The translations under genes and the position numbers were made by a program. The notes below the pieces were generated by a model, which was not told where the DNA came from, did no database searches, and was given only the letters and a program-made list of their open reading frames with translations. 64,000 bases of DNA from UBA2882 sp964619485 (GTDB lineage Bacteria; Bacillota; Clostridia; Lachnospirales; Lachnospiraceae), in assembly GCA_964619485.1 (NCBI GenBank), contig CAZUCI010000004.1, forward strand, positions 8,462 to 72,461, written 5' to 3'. Positions 51,091-60,422 of the stretch are shown here, piece after piece (the stretch's first letter is position 1; the number at the start of each line of letters is the position of its first letter).

Positions 51091-52032
51091 ATGAAACAGG
51101 TTGTAAAGAAACTGGCATCTATGATACTTACACTGCTCATAGTTTCTTTTCTTGTCTTTGGGGCCTTTTCTATTATTCCGGGAGATCCTGCAACCAGCAG
51201 ACTGGGAACGCAGGCCACACCGGAAGCAGTGGAGGCACTCAGGGAAGAGATGGGACTGAACCGCCCATTTTTAGTGCAGTATGGTGACTGGCTGAAAAGC
51301 TTTGTGACAGGAGATATGGGAACCTCCTACAGCTATTCCAAACCGGTTTCGACCATGGTTGGAGATAAACTCCCTATCACCATTACCATGATTGTATTTG
51401 CATTTCTTATGATTGTTGCATTATCAATTCCATTAGGGGTGTATACGGCTAAAAATCAGGGGAAAATTGCCGATAAAATAGTCACGACCATGAATCAGAT
51501 TATCATGTCGATTCCACCCTTTTTCTCAGGTATTATTCTGACCTTTATTTTCGGAATCGGACTCAGGTGGTTTGTACCGGGTGGCTTTGTTTCCTATACC
51601 AAAAGTGTAGGCGGATTTCTTACATATATGATTTTTCCGGCCATTGCCATTGCTCTTCCCAAGATTGCCATGGCGGTAAAGCTGCTTCGTACAGCCATTT
51701 TAGAGGAATCGGAGAAGGATTATGTAAGGACGGCATACAGCAGAGGAAATAACACACGAGGTATGCTGTATCAGCATGTTTTAAAAAATGCCCTGATTCC
51801 AGTCATCACCTTTCTGGGAATGGCACTATCAGATATGATTGCGGGCAGTATTATTATTGAGCAGGTGTTCAATATCCCCGGGCTTGGAAGAATCCTTCTG
51901 ACCTCCATCTCAGGCAGGGATTATCCGGTTGTAGAGGCCATCATTATGCTGATTGCCTTCCTGGTTGTAATTGTTAATTTTCTGGTCGATGTTCTTTATC
52001 GTATCGTTGACCCACGTATGAGGGAGAATTAA
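51091..52032 (+). CDS. ABC transporter permease (DppB/OppB family)
   Basis: 313-residue inner-membrane permease with about six helices. The N-terminus (FLVFGAFSIIPGDPATSRLG) and the EAA-like loop EKDYVRTAYSRGNNTRGMLYQHVLKNALIPVITFLGM are diagnostic for the DppB group; IEQVFNIPGLGRILL follows. Start ATG 51091 has AAGGAGGA upstream. It sits first after the repeat/gap region and is followed by its partner permease after one base. Confidence 0.93.
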   Translation: MKQVVKKLASMILTLLIVSFLVFGAFSIIPGDPATSRLGTQATPEAVEALREEMGLNRPFLVQYGDWLKSFVTGDMGTSYSYSKPVSTMVGDKLPITITMIVFAFLMIVALSIPLGVYTAKNQGKIADKIVTTMNQIIMSIPPFFSGIILTFIFGIGLRWFVPGGFVSYTKSVGGFLTYMIFPAIAIALPKIAMAVKLLRTAILEESEKDYVRTAYSRGNNTRGMLYQHVLKNALIPVITFLGMALSDMIAGSIIIEQVFNIPGLGRILLTSISGRDYPVVEAIIMLIAFLVVIVNFLVDVLYRIVDPRMREN

Positions 52033-52033
52033 T

Positions 52034-52915
52034 ATGGCTGGAAAAGAGAAAGTGATTATTAAAGAAAAAAGTACTCCTAAAGAAAAGAGCACTCCTAAAG
52101 AAAAGAACACGAATAAAAGAAAAAGTGCAAGGTGGAAGAATTTCAATTTCCTGACGGGCGCAATTTTAGTGTCATTAACCTGTATTCTGGTTTTATGGGG
52201 CTTCATCCATACACCCTATGATCCGGATGCCATGGACAGCTCTCTGAAATTTGCGGGAGTATCCCTATCCCATATCATGGGCTGCGATAATTTCGGAAGA
52301 GATATTTTCAGTCGTGTATTGGAGGGAATTGGCAATACATTTATAGTGGCCTTTGGAACGGTTCTCATAGGAACTGTGGCAGGGGTAATACTTGGTGCCT
52401 TTACCGGTTTTTATGGTGGGATATTAGATGAGATTCTGATGCGCTTCAACGATGCTGTTTTTGCATTTCCAAGTATCTTTCTGGCTTTGGTGGTTATCTG
52501 TCTGATTGGACCGGGCAAATATAATGTGATTGTTGCACTTGGTATTGCCTTTATTCCAAGCTTTGCAAGAATCGTCCGCTCAGAGTTTATGAAGCAGAGA
52601 AATCTGGACTATGTTCTGTCAGCCCGCATTATGGGGGCTTCGGGAAGCAGAATCATGTTTCTGCATATTCTGCCCAATATCTGGCCGGTTCTTCTCTCGG
52701 CAGTTATGATTGGCTTCAACAATGCAGTGATTGCGGAGGCGGGACTTTCCTATCTGGGAATCGGGGTTCAGCCCCCGGATGCAAGCCTTGGAGCAATGCT
52801 TTCAGATGCACAGACCTATCTGTACAACGCGCCATTTATGGCCATCTTTCCGGGTATTGTTATGGTATTGATGATCCTTGGCTTTGGAATGCTTTCGGAG
52901 GGAATGAAAAAATGA
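52034..52915 (+). CDS. ABC transporter permease (DppC/OppC family)
   Basis: 293 residues, about six helices. It begins with a lysine-rich cytoplasmic tail that contains a near-exact 18-base repeat (KEKSTP twice and KEKNTN). The DppC hallmarks are HIMGCDNFGRDIFSRVL and the EAA loop NLDYVLSARIMGASGSRIMFLHILPNIWPVLL, then EAGLSYLGIGVQPP. It overlaps the first ATPase gene by four bases. Confidence 0.93.
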   Translation: MAGKEKVIIKEKSTPKEKSTPKEKNTNKRKSARWKNFNFLTGAILVSLTCILVLWGFIHTPYDPDAMDSSLKFAGVSLSHIMGCDNFGRDIFSRVLEGIGNTFIVAFGTVLIGTVAGVILGAFTGFYGGILDEILMRFNDAVFAFPSIFLALVVICLIGPGKYNVIVALGIAFIPSFARIVRSEFMKQRNLDYVLSARIMGASGSRIMFLHILPNIWPVLLSAVMIGFNNAVIAEAGLSYLGIGVQPPDASLGAMLSDAQTYLYNAPFMAIFPGIVMVLMILGFGMLSEGMKK

Positions 52916-53709
52916 TGGAAGAATGTGTGTTATCGCTGAATCATCTGAATATTGAATTCCATGACCATGAAAGACCTGAGACAGTAGTAAGGGATTTGAA
53001 CCTGAAGGTTAACCGAGGTGAAATCGCAGGCATCGTGGGAGAGTCCGGGTCAGGAAAAACCATGACAGCATTGGCAATTGCAGGTCTTTTGCAGCGCAAG
53101 GATATGGAGAAATCAGGAGAAATTCTTTTTGATGGAAAGAATCTGTTATCCTGCAGCCGGAGTGTTTTGAGGGAAATTCAGGGAAACAAAATCTCCATGA
53201 TCTTTCAGGAGCCAATGACCAGTCTGAATCCGGTTCGGAAAATAGGCTGGCAGATTGAGGAAGGACTCAGGCTTCATACGACGCTTGACAGAGCGGAGCG
53301 AAAAGAAAGAGCCACGGAGTGGATTAAGAAGGTAAATCTGCCTGAAAGGGTTTATGACCAGTATCCTCATGAGCTTTCCGGAGGAATGCGCCAGCGTGTA
53401 ATGATAGCAGCGGCCATGATTTCCCAGCCGGATATTCTGATTGCAGATGAACCAACCACGGCGTTGGATGTAACGATTCAGGCACAGGTTGTTGAATTGT
53501 TGAAGAAAATCAATAAGCAGGAGAACACCTCCATTCTGTTTATTTCACACGATTTAAGTCTGGTAAGACAGCTTTGTAAAAAGGTTTTTGTAATGCACGA
53601 TGGAGTATTGGTGGAGCAGGGCGATTGTGAGAAGATTTTTGCGGCTCCGGAGCATGCATATACAAAGACACTTTTGGCGGCTATTCCACGGATTGAGAGG
53701 AAGGCATGA
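52912..53709 (+). CDS. ABC transporter ATP-binding protein (DppD/NikD-like)
   Basis: 265-residue ATPase with Walker A GESGSGKT, Q-loop FQEPMTSLNP, signature LSGGMRQRV, Walker B ILIADEPTTALD and the H-loop ISHDL. It is shorter than typical DppD (about 320-330) and lacks the C-terminal oligopeptide-type extension, resembling NikD/NikE. A protein-coupled pair with the next gene; overlap of four bases. Start ATG at 52912 or 52915. Confidence 0.93.
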   Translation: MMEECVLSLNHLNIEFHDHERPETVVRDLNLKVNRGEIAGIVGESGSGKTMTALAIAGLLQRKDMEKSGEILFDGKNLLSCSRSVLREIQGNKISMIFQEPMTSLNPVRKIGWQIEEGLRLHTTLDRAERKERATEWIKKVNLPERVYDQYPHELSGGMRQRVMIAAAMISQPDILIADEPTTALDVTIQAQVVELLKKINKQENTSILFISHDLSLVRQLCKKVFVMHDGVLVEQGDCEKIFAAPEHAYTKTLLAAIPRIERKA

Positions 53710-54437
53710 GCGAAACAATTTTAGAAGTGAAAAACCTGCATTCCTTTTATAAAGCAGGACGGAAAGAAAAAGAAAAAAAGACAGAGATATTAAAGGATGT
53801 CTCTTTTTCCATAAAGGACGGAGAAGTTGTGGGACTGGTGGGTGAGAGCGGCAGTGGGAAATCAACACTTGCCAAAGCGATTCTCGGGATTGTAAAAGAT
53901 ACAGATGGAGAGATTGTTCAACACTTTTCTGATGTGGCCATGGTGTTTCAGGACCCCTATGGTTCCCTGAATCCTGCAAGGAAAATAGGATGGATACTAC
54001 AGGAGCCTTTGCGTTTGAAGGGCGGATTTTCCAGAGAAGAGATGGAACAGAAGGCATTTGAAATGCTGGAGAGAGTTGGATTGAATAAGGAAATTGCAAA
54101 CCACTTTCCCCGTCAGCTTTCCGGTGGACAGAGACAGCGAATTGGAATTGGTGTTGCTCTGATGCAGGAGCCAAAGCTTCTGATTGCTGACGAGCCTGTA
54201 TCGGCATTGGATGTGACCATTCAGACACAGATTATGGCACTTTTAAAGAAGCTGCAAAGGGAAATGAATTTGTCGATTCTGTTTATTTCCCATGATCTGC
54301 GTGTGGTCTATACCATGTGCGAACGTGTCCTGATTTTAAAGGAGGGACAAATTGTAGAACAGGGAGATGTAAAGGATATTTACGAGCATCCACAGCATGA
54401 ATATACAAAACAGTTATTAAAAGCAGCCGGTATCTAG
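53706..54437 (+). CDS. ABC transporter ATP-binding protein (DppF/NikE-like)
   Basis: 243-residue second ATPase with Walker A GESGSGKS, Q-loop FQDPYGSLNP, signature LSGGQRQRI, Walker B LLIADEPVSALD and ISHDL. It ends soon after the D-loop/H-loop region with only a short tail, one of the shortest forms in the family. Its stop codon lies within the operon terminator hairpin. Confidence 0.93.
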   Translation: MSETILEVKNLHSFYKAGRKEKEKKTEILKDVSFSIKDGEVVGLVGESGSGKSTLAKAILGIVKDTDGEIVQHFSDVAMVFQDPYGSLNPARKIGWILQEPLRLKGGFSREEMEQKAFEMLERVGLNKEIANHFPRQLSGGQRQRIGIGVALMQEPKLLIADEPVSALDVTIQTQIMALLKKLQREMNLSILFISHDLRVVYTMCERVLILKEGQIVEQGDVKDIYEHPQHEYTKQLLKAAGI

Positions 54438-54448
54438 CCGGCTGTTTT
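54424..54448 (+). terminator. Terminator of the ABC transporter operon
   Basis: CAGCCGG (54424-54430) pairs with CCGGCTG (54438-54444) around a seven-base loop that includes the TAG stop of the last gene, and four T follow. Confidence 0.8.
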
Positions 54449-54501
54449 CAGGTCTGTTATGTGCTGCCCGTGGGTTGTGGAGCATTTTTTTCAAAATAGG
54501 A

Positions 54502-54530
54502 TTGTCAATTTTGGAAAAAAATAGTAGCAT
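54502..54530 (+). promoter_or_regulatory. Probable promoter of the DUF4214 gene
   Basis: TTGTCA (54502-54507), 17 bases, TAGCAT (54525-54530), 34 bases before the ATG. Confidence 0.45.
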
Positions 54531-54563
54531 AAATATATAAAATCTATGAGGAGGAAACAAAAG

Positions 54564-56735
54564 ATGAAATTTGCAAAAATTGTAGCCATGTCAGCATGTG
54601 CTTTTGCAGCGTTGCTTTTGAGCACGGCATCGGTTCATGCCGCTCCGGCACCTTTCGCTGAACAGTCACAGGAGGGCGAAAATGCCACACTTTCCCAGAA
54701 GGCATATGAGAAATGGGAGGCAGAGAGAGCAGAGGTTTCGGCAGAGGCTGAGCTTACAAAGCTTGCGACACCAACCGATCTTGTGTGGCATAGACTCAGT
54801 GATGGCTCCACTATGTATGGAGAAATCAGCTGTCAGGCTGTTCCTGACTGTGGGGGAGAATACTATGTCTGTGTGTATAAGGATGGAGAAAGAATTGAAC
54901 AGACATACTGGGATACCAAAAAGACAGATGGGATTATTTCTTTTTCCACCTGTGATTTAATCAACGAAAGTGGAAGCTACTACTTTACCATAAGTGCCGT
55001 GGGAGACCAGGAATTTACATCGGACAGTGATACGGCAACCAGTGAGACCTGGGTCTATAATAAACCGGCACAAAGTCTTGGCGGAGCAACCAATCTGGTG
55101 TGGGATACAACGGAGCCAACCAAGATTCATTACACAATACCAGCAGGCTCAGGTGGAGCCTATGCTTTCTGCGAAATGAACCGTGGAGATGGCTGGGAGG
55201 AGGTTGGAGCACACTGGAGTGCGAAAAACCAGCCCATCAGCTCTGATTCTGTAAAGACAGAGGATTTTTCTGAATATATGGAAGCAGGTGCAACCTATCG
55301 GTTTGGTATCAGACTTTTAAGCTATAATGTTACTGCCATTGCTAATGGTACTGCTGTTTACAGCTCTGAGATGGATATGAATGCTGTTTACTCCAACGTG
55401 GGAGGGACACTGAGTGCCGCTATTTCCACAGGAAATGCAGATCAGGCAAAGGCAAAGGTTGAAGAGATTCCTGCGGGAACTCTGAAAGCCGGTATGCAGG
55501 GCCAGGAGGATATTTATAATAAGATTACCCAGATTGAAGAATTGTATAAGAACCAGAAGGGTATAGAGGTTGCAACCAATATTACAAGCAGTGATGTAAG
55601 CAATGTAAAAATCGCCGGTGCAGGATTAAATGCACAGGATGGAACAAGCAAGGTTACTTTAAATGTGGGTCGTCCTTCTGTTGAAAACAGAAAAACGGAC
55701 CCGAATATGAGAAGTGTTCTGGAAGTCAGCATGAATCTGGATGGGGTAAATAATCCTACCGGAACCCTGGATGTACCGGTTTGTATTACAATGCCGGTTC
55801 CTTCCAACGTAAATAGAAACACACTGCGTATTTACCATTATCATGCGGACGGAAGTAAGGAAGTCCTTTATCCATCCTTCTATACCATTGATGGTGTTGA
55901 AATGCTGCGTTTCGCAATTACAAGCTTCAGTGATTTTGTCTTTGCAGATGAAGCACCTGCAGAAACAGGCATTCCGGGATTTGTAGAGCGTTTATATCAG
56001 GTTTGTCTGGACCGTGCGTCCGACGAAGCAGGAAAAGCAGACTGGGTAGGAAAGCTTACTTCCGGTGAGAAATCAGGTACAGATGTTGCTTTTGGTTTCA
56101 TTTTCAGCCAGGAGTTTAAAAATAATAATTACTGCAATAAGGATTATGTAAAATATCTCTATCGCGCTTTTATGGGACGTGAGTTTGATGAGGGCGGCTT
56201 AAATGACTGGGTTTCCAGACTGGAGAGCGGAACAACCCGTGAAGAAGTATTTAACGGCTTTGCCCTGAGCCAGGAATTCAAAGGTCTTTGTGAGCAATAT
56301 GGCATCAAACAGGGAGATGGAATTGCTGTTCCCCAGTATGGAACTGTTCCGACTGACCGATGCAGTGAATGTGGCAGATTAGATGGAATTACAGAATTTG
56401 TAACAAGACTATACAACGTTACCTTAGACAGAGATCCTGATGCACCAGGACTGGCAGACTGGAAAAGCCGTCTTGGAACCCATACTGCAAGCGGAAGAGA
56501 TGTAGCCTTTGGTTTTATTTTCAGCCAGGAGTTTACAAACCGTAACCTGAGTAATGAGGACTATGTGGAATATCTCTACAAAGCATTCTTTGGAAGAGCG
56601 TCTGATGCAGCCGGAAAAGCAGACTGGGTAGGCCGACTCAACGGAGGACAGAGCCGTGTAGAAGTATTTGACGGTTTTGTCGGAAGTACAGAATTTGACA
56701 ATCTCTGTAAAAAGTATGGAATTGTAAGAGGATAA
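54564..56735 (+). CDS. Secreted protein with two DUF4214 regions
   Basis: 723 residues. An N-terminal signal peptide (MKFAKIVAMSACAFAALLLSTASVHAA) has an AxA-type cleavage site. The middle contains two fibronectin-like segments (starting TPTDLVWHR and ATNLVWDTT) and a beta-rich ZU5/repeat-like region. Two DUF4214 regions at about residues 468-575 and 607-723 each comprise two half-repeats: RLYQVCLDRASDEAGKADW, YLYRAFMGREFDEGGLNDW and their counterparts. DUF4214 is found in bacterial surface and S-layer-like proteins with unknown ligand. Start ATG 54564 has GAGGAGGAAA; an ATG at 54546 lies before this site. Confidence 0.88.
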   Translation: MKFAKIVAMSACAFAALLLSTASVHAAPAPFAEQSQEGENATLSQKAYEKWEAERAEVSAEAELTKLATPTDLVWHRLSDGSTMYGEISCQAVPDCGGEYYVCVYKDGERIEQTYWDTKKTDGIISFSTCDLINESGSYYFTISAVGDQEFTSDSDTATSETWVYNKPAQSLGGATNLVWDTTEPTKIHYTIPAGSGGAYAFCEMNRGDGWEEVGAHWSAKNQPISSDSVKTEDFSEYMEAGATYRFGIRLLSYNVTAIANGTAVYSSEMDMNAVYSNVGGTLSAAISTGNADQAKAKVEEIPAGTLKAGMQGQEDIYNKITQIEELYKNQKGIEVATNITSSDVSNVKIAGAGLNAQDGTSKVTLNVGRPSVENRKTDPNMRSVLEVSMNLDGVNNPTGTLDVPVCITMPVPSNVNRNTLRIYHYHADGSKEVLYPSFYTIDGVEMLRFAITSFSDFVFADEAPAETGIPGFVERLYQVCLDRASDEAGKADWVGKLTSGEKSGTDVAFGFIFSQEFKNNNYCNKDYVKYLYRAFMGREFDEGGLNDWVSRLESGTTREEVFNGFALSQEFKGLCEQYGIKQGDGIAVPQYGTVPTDRCSECGRLDGITEFVTRLYNVTLDRDPDAPGLADWKSRLGTHTASGRDVAFGFIFSQEFTNRNLSNEDYVEYLYKAFFGRASDAAGKADWVGRLNGGQSRVEVFDGFVGSTEFDNLCKKYGIVRG

Positions 56736-56779
56736 TTCTATATAAAACTGAAATTAGAAAACATAAATTAGAAAACATA

Positions 56780-56814
56780 AATTAGAGAGAAAAATTTTTT
56801 CTCTCTAATTTTTT
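56780..56814. terminator. Bidirectional terminator after the DUF4214 gene
   Basis: AATTAGAGAGAAAAA pairs with the T-rich complement ending CTCTCTAATT, followed by more T. Two 14-base AATTAGAAAACATA repeats precede it. Confidence 0.8.
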
Positions 56815-56837
56815 GTAAAAAAAGGTCGATATATATA

Positions 56838-56866
56838 TTGCAAGCACAAAGAGAATTGTATATAAT
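56838..56866 (+). promoter_or_regulatory. Promoter of the small unknown gene at 56911
   Basis: TTGCAA (56838-56843), 17 bases, perfect TATAAT (56861-56866). Confidence 0.65.
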
Positions 56867-56910
56867 ATAATAATCTTAAATTATGTAAACTATGAAAGGT
56901 GGTGAGTATC

Positions 56911-57294
56911 ATGGGTATCGGTAGAATTGGCGGCTTTTATCAGAATTATTCGGTTGATTCCATTCAGAAGGTTGATTTGGAAACTGTTAAAGCACAGGAT
57001 GAAGCAAAAAAGCAGCAGGAAACACAAATTCCTGCAGGCTCCGTTTCCATTGATACAGCCCCTGCTGACGATAAACGAAGCAAAACAGCTGATCTGGAGA
57101 ATATCTCTCTTAATTTTAACGCGGGAGAGACCTACGATTATATTGGAAAGGACAGTGAGCTTTCTTCACTTGATATGGAACAGGCAATTTCCGATATGAA
57201 AAAGGATCAGGTTTTAGAGCAGTACCAGTACTTTGTTGGCACAGATTTGAATCAGACCTTTGCAAGCAATGATGGAACGGTTATCTTAAAATAA
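56911..57294 (+). CDS. Small cytoplasmic protein of unknown function
   Basis: 127 residues starting MGIGRIGGFYQNYSVDSIQ with no signal peptide or membrane segment. The middle is acidic and the last part (DMEQAISDMKKDQVLEQYQYFVG) is helical. The shape, an N-terminal GIGRIGGFYQN followed by an amphipathic helix, recalls short proteins encoded near motility genes in Lachnospiraceae, but I cannot assign a family. It is monocistronic with its own promoter and terminator. ATG 56911 follows AAAGGTGGTGAG; a GTG 12 bases upstream overlaps that site. Confidence 0.75.
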   Translation: MGIGRIGGFYQNYSVDSIQKVDLETVKAQDEAKKQQETQIPAGSVSIDTAPADDKRSKTADLENISLNFNAGETYDYIGKDSELSSLDMEQAISDMKKDQVLEQYQYFVGTDLNQTFASNDGTVILK

Positions 57295-57317
57295 TGTACC
57301 TTTAATGAGACCCCTGG

Positions 57318-57349
57318 GCATTTCTGTGAATAGACAGAAATGCTTTTTT
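57318..57349 (+). terminator. Intrinsic terminator
   Basis: GCATTTCTGT / ACAGAAATGC, a 10-bp perfect stem with a six-base loop, followed by six T. Confidence 0.9.
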
Positions 57350-57389
57350 ATTGTATGCTTATAGGGATTATTAGGACGAGGAGTATATT

Positions 57390-57914
57390 ATGTTTCGACG
57401 TTTTTTTCCGGATGAGTATCTGGATTCCACATATTTAATTGATTTTGATGGATTGAGGAAAAAGGGAATCAAGGCTCTGATTTTTGATATCGATAATACA
57501 CTGGTACCGCATGGAGCACCGGCTGAGGCCCGTGCCATTGCACTTTTTGAGAAGCTGCAGGAGCTTGGCTTTGCAGTGACGCTTTTATCCAACAATAAGG
57601 AGCCGCGGGTAAAAATGTTTGCAGATGCTGTTGTCGGCGCAGAGTATATCTATAAGGCAGGAAAGCCTGGGAGAGAAGGATATCGCAGGGCGATGAAGCA
57701 GATGGGTTCCACGGAGCAATCAACAGTCTTTATCGGTGATCAGCTCTTTACGGATGTCTGGGGGGCAAAAAGAAGTGGTATTTATTCTATTTTGGTGAAA
57801 CCGATTCATCCCAAGGAAGAAATTCAGATTGTATTAAAAAGATATCTGGAGCGGATTGTGCTCTTTTTTTATAAAAGGGAACTGAACAAAAGGAGAAAAG
57901 GAAATGATAATTGA
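57390..57914 (+). CDS. yqeG: YqeG family HAD-IIIA phosphatase
   Basis: 174 residues. The N-terminus FRRFFPDEYLDSTYLIDFDGLRKKGIKALIFDIDNTLVPHG is typical of YqeG, with HAD motif I DIDNT; motif II is LLSNN, motif III the lysine in AGKPGREGY, and motif IV GDQLFTDVWGAKRSG. The family removes phosphates from lipids or small substrates; in Bacillus it sits near aroE and yqeH. Here it overlaps aroE by 11 bases, matching that association. ATG 57390 follows GAGGAG. Confidence 0.92.
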   Translation: MFRRFFPDEYLDSTYLIDFDGLRKKGIKALIFDIDNTLVPHGAPAEARAIALFEKLQELGFAVTLLSNNKEPRVKMFADAVVGAEYIYKAGKPGREGYRRAMKQMGSTEQSTVFIGDQLFTDVWGAKRSGIYSILVKPIHPKEEIQIVLKRYLERIVLFFYKRELNKRRKGNDN

Positions 57915-58776
57915 TGGTAAGACAAAGACCTGTGGACTTATGGGTAATCCGGTAGAGCATACCCTTTCTCCAATTATACATAATACTCTGGCAGAGCGGA
58001 TGGAACAGAATCTTGTTTACGTGCCCTTTCATGTGGAAAATAAAGACGTGGAACAGGCTGTAAAGGGCGCTTTTGCACTTTCTATTCTGGGAATGAATGT
58101 TACGGTTCCGCATAAAAGTGCTGTGATTCCATTCTTGGCGGAGATTGATCCTTTGGCAAGGTCAATAGGTGCAGTGAATACGCTGGTTCGGACGGAGGCT
58201 GGCTACAAGGGCTATAACACGGATATGACGGGACTTTTGCGGGCAATGCAGAGTGAACATATCTCAGTTAAGGATAAAAAAGTAATTCTTCTGGGTGCCG
58301 GAGGCGCAGCAAGAGCCGTGGCATTTCTGCTGGCCAGTGAGGGTGCAAAAAAAGTGTATTTGCTGAACCGTTCGGTTAGCAAAGGGCAACTCGTGGTGGA
58401 CGAGGTAAATCAGGCACTTGGCACAGATATACTGTCGGCTCATGAACTGGATTATTACAGGAAGCTTCCCCAAGAGAAATATCTGGTTATTCAGGGGACA
58501 AGTGTTGGCCTGTATCCAAATGCGGACCAGGCAGTCATAGAGGAACCTGATTTTTACAAGCTGGTGGAGACCGGGGTTGATTTGATTTACAAGCCGGCAA
58601 AAACAAAATTTATGAAGCTGTGCGAAGAGGCCGGGGCCAACACGATGAATGGATTGAAAATGCTTCTGTATCAGGGAATTATTGCCTATGAATTATGGAA
58701 TCAGGTTCATGTGGACCGGGAGACAGAACTGGAAATATATCAAAAGATGAAGGATGCAACGAAGATAGATGAGTAA
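57904..58776 (+). CDS. aroE: Shikimate dehydrogenase
   Basis: NADP-dependent reduction of 3-dehydroshikimate. Shikimate-binding residues are in GNPVEHTLSPIIHN, the catalytic lysine in VTVPHK, GYNTDMTGLL, and the dinucleotide-binding GAGGAARAV; a C-terminal NGLKMLLYQGI is normal. 290 residues. It overlaps yqeG upstream and aroK downstream (8 bases), so the shikimate genes are translated together. Confidence 0.96.
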   Translation: MIIDGKTKTCGLMGNPVEHTLSPIIHNTLAERMEQNLVYVPFHVENKDVEQAVKGAFALSILGMNVTVPHKSAVIPFLAEIDPLARSIGAVNTLVRTEAGYKGYNTDMTGLLRAMQSEHISVKDKKVILLGAGGAARAVAFLLASEGAKKVYLLNRSVSKGQLVVDEVNQALGTDILSAHELDYYRKLPQEKYLVIQGTSVGLYPNADQAVIEEPDFYKLVETGVDLIYKPAKTKFMKLCEEAGANTMNGLKMLLYQGIIAYELWNQVHVDRETELEIYQKMKDATKIDE

Positions 58777-59284
58777 GGAAAATTGTGTTTTAATTGGATT
58801 TATGGGCTGTGGAAAAACAACAGTGGGCAAAAGACTGTCCTATCGATTGAAAATGCCCATGCTGGATACAGACCGTATCATTGAGCAAAAACAGGAAAAA
58901 AGTATTGCCGCTATTTTTGATGAGCAGGGAGAGTCTGCTTTTCGAGAGATGGAAACAGAGTGTCTGAGACAGCTGCTGATGGAAAAAAGCTCCTATGTCA
59001 TCTCTGTGGGTGGCGGGCTTCCGCTCCGGGAAGAGAACAGAGCCCTGTTGGAGGTGCTTGGAACAGTGATTTATCTGAGAGCCACACCGGAAACCATTTA
59101 TGAACGGTTAAAAAATGATACAACAAGGCCTTTACTTCGTGGAGATAATCCCTTTGAAAAAATCACAGAGCTGATGAAAAAAAGAAATCCCATTTATACG
59201 ATGGCATCAAATGAAATTCTGGATGTGGATGGCAAAAGCTTTGAAGTAATATTAAATGAAATTGAGAGGATAATGAAAAAATGA
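58769..59284 (+). CDS. aroK: Shikimate kinase
   Basis: 171-residue kinase forming shikimate 3-phosphate. Walker A GFMGCGKTTVGKRLS, shikimate contacts in MLDTD, FREME and VGGGLPL, the lid arginine in DTTRPLL. Usual size. Stop codon overlaps the aroQ start by four bases. Confidence 0.96.
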   Translation: MSKENCVLIGFMGCGKTTVGKRLSYRLKMPMLDTDRIIEQKQEKSIAAIFDEQGESAFREMETECLRQLLMEKSSYVISVGGGLPLREENRALLEVLGTVIYLRATPETIYERLKNDTTRPLLRGDNPFEKITELMKKRNPIYTMASNEILDVDGKSFEVILNEIERIMKK

Positions 59285-59712
59285 AATTATTGGTGATCAA
59301 TGGACCTAATTTGAATTTTTTGGGAATCAGGGAAAAGGGAATTTATGGAACAGTAGACTATCAGGGACTGCTTTCCATGATTGCAAAGAAGGCAGAGGAA
59401 GAGAACATTCAGATTGAAACCTTTCAGAGTAATCATGAAGGAGCAATTATTGACCGGATTCAGGAAGCCTATTTTGATGGAACAGAAGGAATTGTAATAA
59501 ATCCCGGTGCATTTACACACTACAGCTATGCAATTCACGATGCGCTGGCAAGTGTGACCACGATGCCAAAGGTTGAAATTCATATTTCTGATATAACAGC
59601 CAGAGAAGATTTTCGTAAAATTTCAGTGACAAAAAATGCCTGTGATACGCAGATTTACGGGCATGGTTTACAGGGCTACCTGGAGGCAATTGATTTTATC
59701 TTAAAAAAATAG
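59281..59712 (+). CDS. aroQ: Type II 3-dehydroquinate dehydratase
   Basis: 143-residue dodecameric dehydratase. Motifs: NGPNLNFLGIREKGIYG with the catalytic tyrosine loop, SNHEGAIIDRIQ, NPGAFTHYSYAIHDAL and EIHISD. It completes a three-gene shikimate block; aroA, aroB and aroC must be elsewhere. The efp gene follows after 71 bases with a possible weak promoter (TTGAAA at 59713). Confidence 0.96.
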   Translation: MKLLVINGPNLNFLGIREKGIYGTVDYQGLLSMIAKKAEEENIQIETFQSNHEGAIIDRIQEAYFDGTEGIVINPGAFTHYSYAIHDALASVTTMPKVEIHISDITAREDFRKISVTKNACDTQIYGHGLQGYLEAIDFILKK

Positions 59713-59783
59713 TTGAAAAATGCCAACATTTATTATAAACTAGAATGGAATTATAACGTGAAGGATTTTAGGAGGAATAAATC

Positions 59784-60341
59784 ATGATTTCTGCAGGTGA
59801 TTTCAGAAATGGTGTTACTATCGAGTTTGATAATAATATCTACCAGATTATTGAGTTCCAGCATGTAAAACCTGGTAAGGGTGCAGCATTTGTTAGAACA
59901 AAGTTAAAAAATATCAAGAGTGGCGGTGTAGTAGAAAAAACTTTCCGTCCAACTGAAAAATGCCCTCAGGCACGTATTGATAGAAAAGATATGCAGTATT
60001 TATATGAAGATGGAGATCTTTACAACTTCATGGATGTTGAGACTTTTGAGCAGATTGGATTAAATCAGGAAGAAGTCGGCGAGGCAATGAAGTTTGTAAA
60101 AGAGAACGAAATGGTTAAGGTATGTTCCCATAATGGCAACGTATTTGCAGTAGAACCACCACTTTTCGTTGAACTTGAGATTACAGATACAGAGCCAGGC
60201 TTTAAGGGTGATACCGCTACAGGTGCTACCAAGCCGGCAACCGTTGAGACAGGTGCTCAGGTATTAGTTCCATTATTTGTTAACCAGGGAGATAAGATTA
60301 AAATCGATACCAGAACTGGTGACTATTTATCCAGAGTATAA
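59784..60341 (+). CDS. efp: Elongation factor P
   Basis: 185-residue factor that relieves ribosome stalling at polyproline. The tip of the first domain reads VKPGKGAAF with the lysine that is modified in many bacteria; the end DKIKIDTRTGDYLSRV is diagnostic. ATG 59784 follows TAGGAGG. An intrinsic terminator follows. aroQ-efp adjacency is common in Firmicutes. Confidence 0.97.
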   Translation: MISAGDFRNGVTIEFDNNIYQIIEFQHVKPGKGAAFVRTKLKNIKSGGVVEKTFRPTEKCPQARIDRKDMQYLYEDGDLYNFMDVETFEQIGLNQEEVGEAMKFVKENEMVKVCSHNGNVFAVEPPLFVELEITDTEPGFKGDTATGATKPATVETGAQVLVPLFVNQGDKIKIDTRTGDYLSRV

Positions 60342-60386
60342 TCGTCAGATTATTGGAATGCAGTCTTTATAAAATCAAAAGCTTTA

Positions 60387-60422
60387 GACAATAGTTGATT
60401 TTTTCAACTATTGTCTTTTTTG
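60387..60422 (+). terminator. Terminator after efp
   Basis: GACAATAGTTGA / TCAACTATTGTC, a 12-bp perfect stem with a five-T loop, followed by seven T. Confidence 0.92.

Noticed and set aside
50873..51287. Open frames spanning the N run
   Set aside because: They consist partly of undetermined residues and overlap hairpin repeats and the real permease start.
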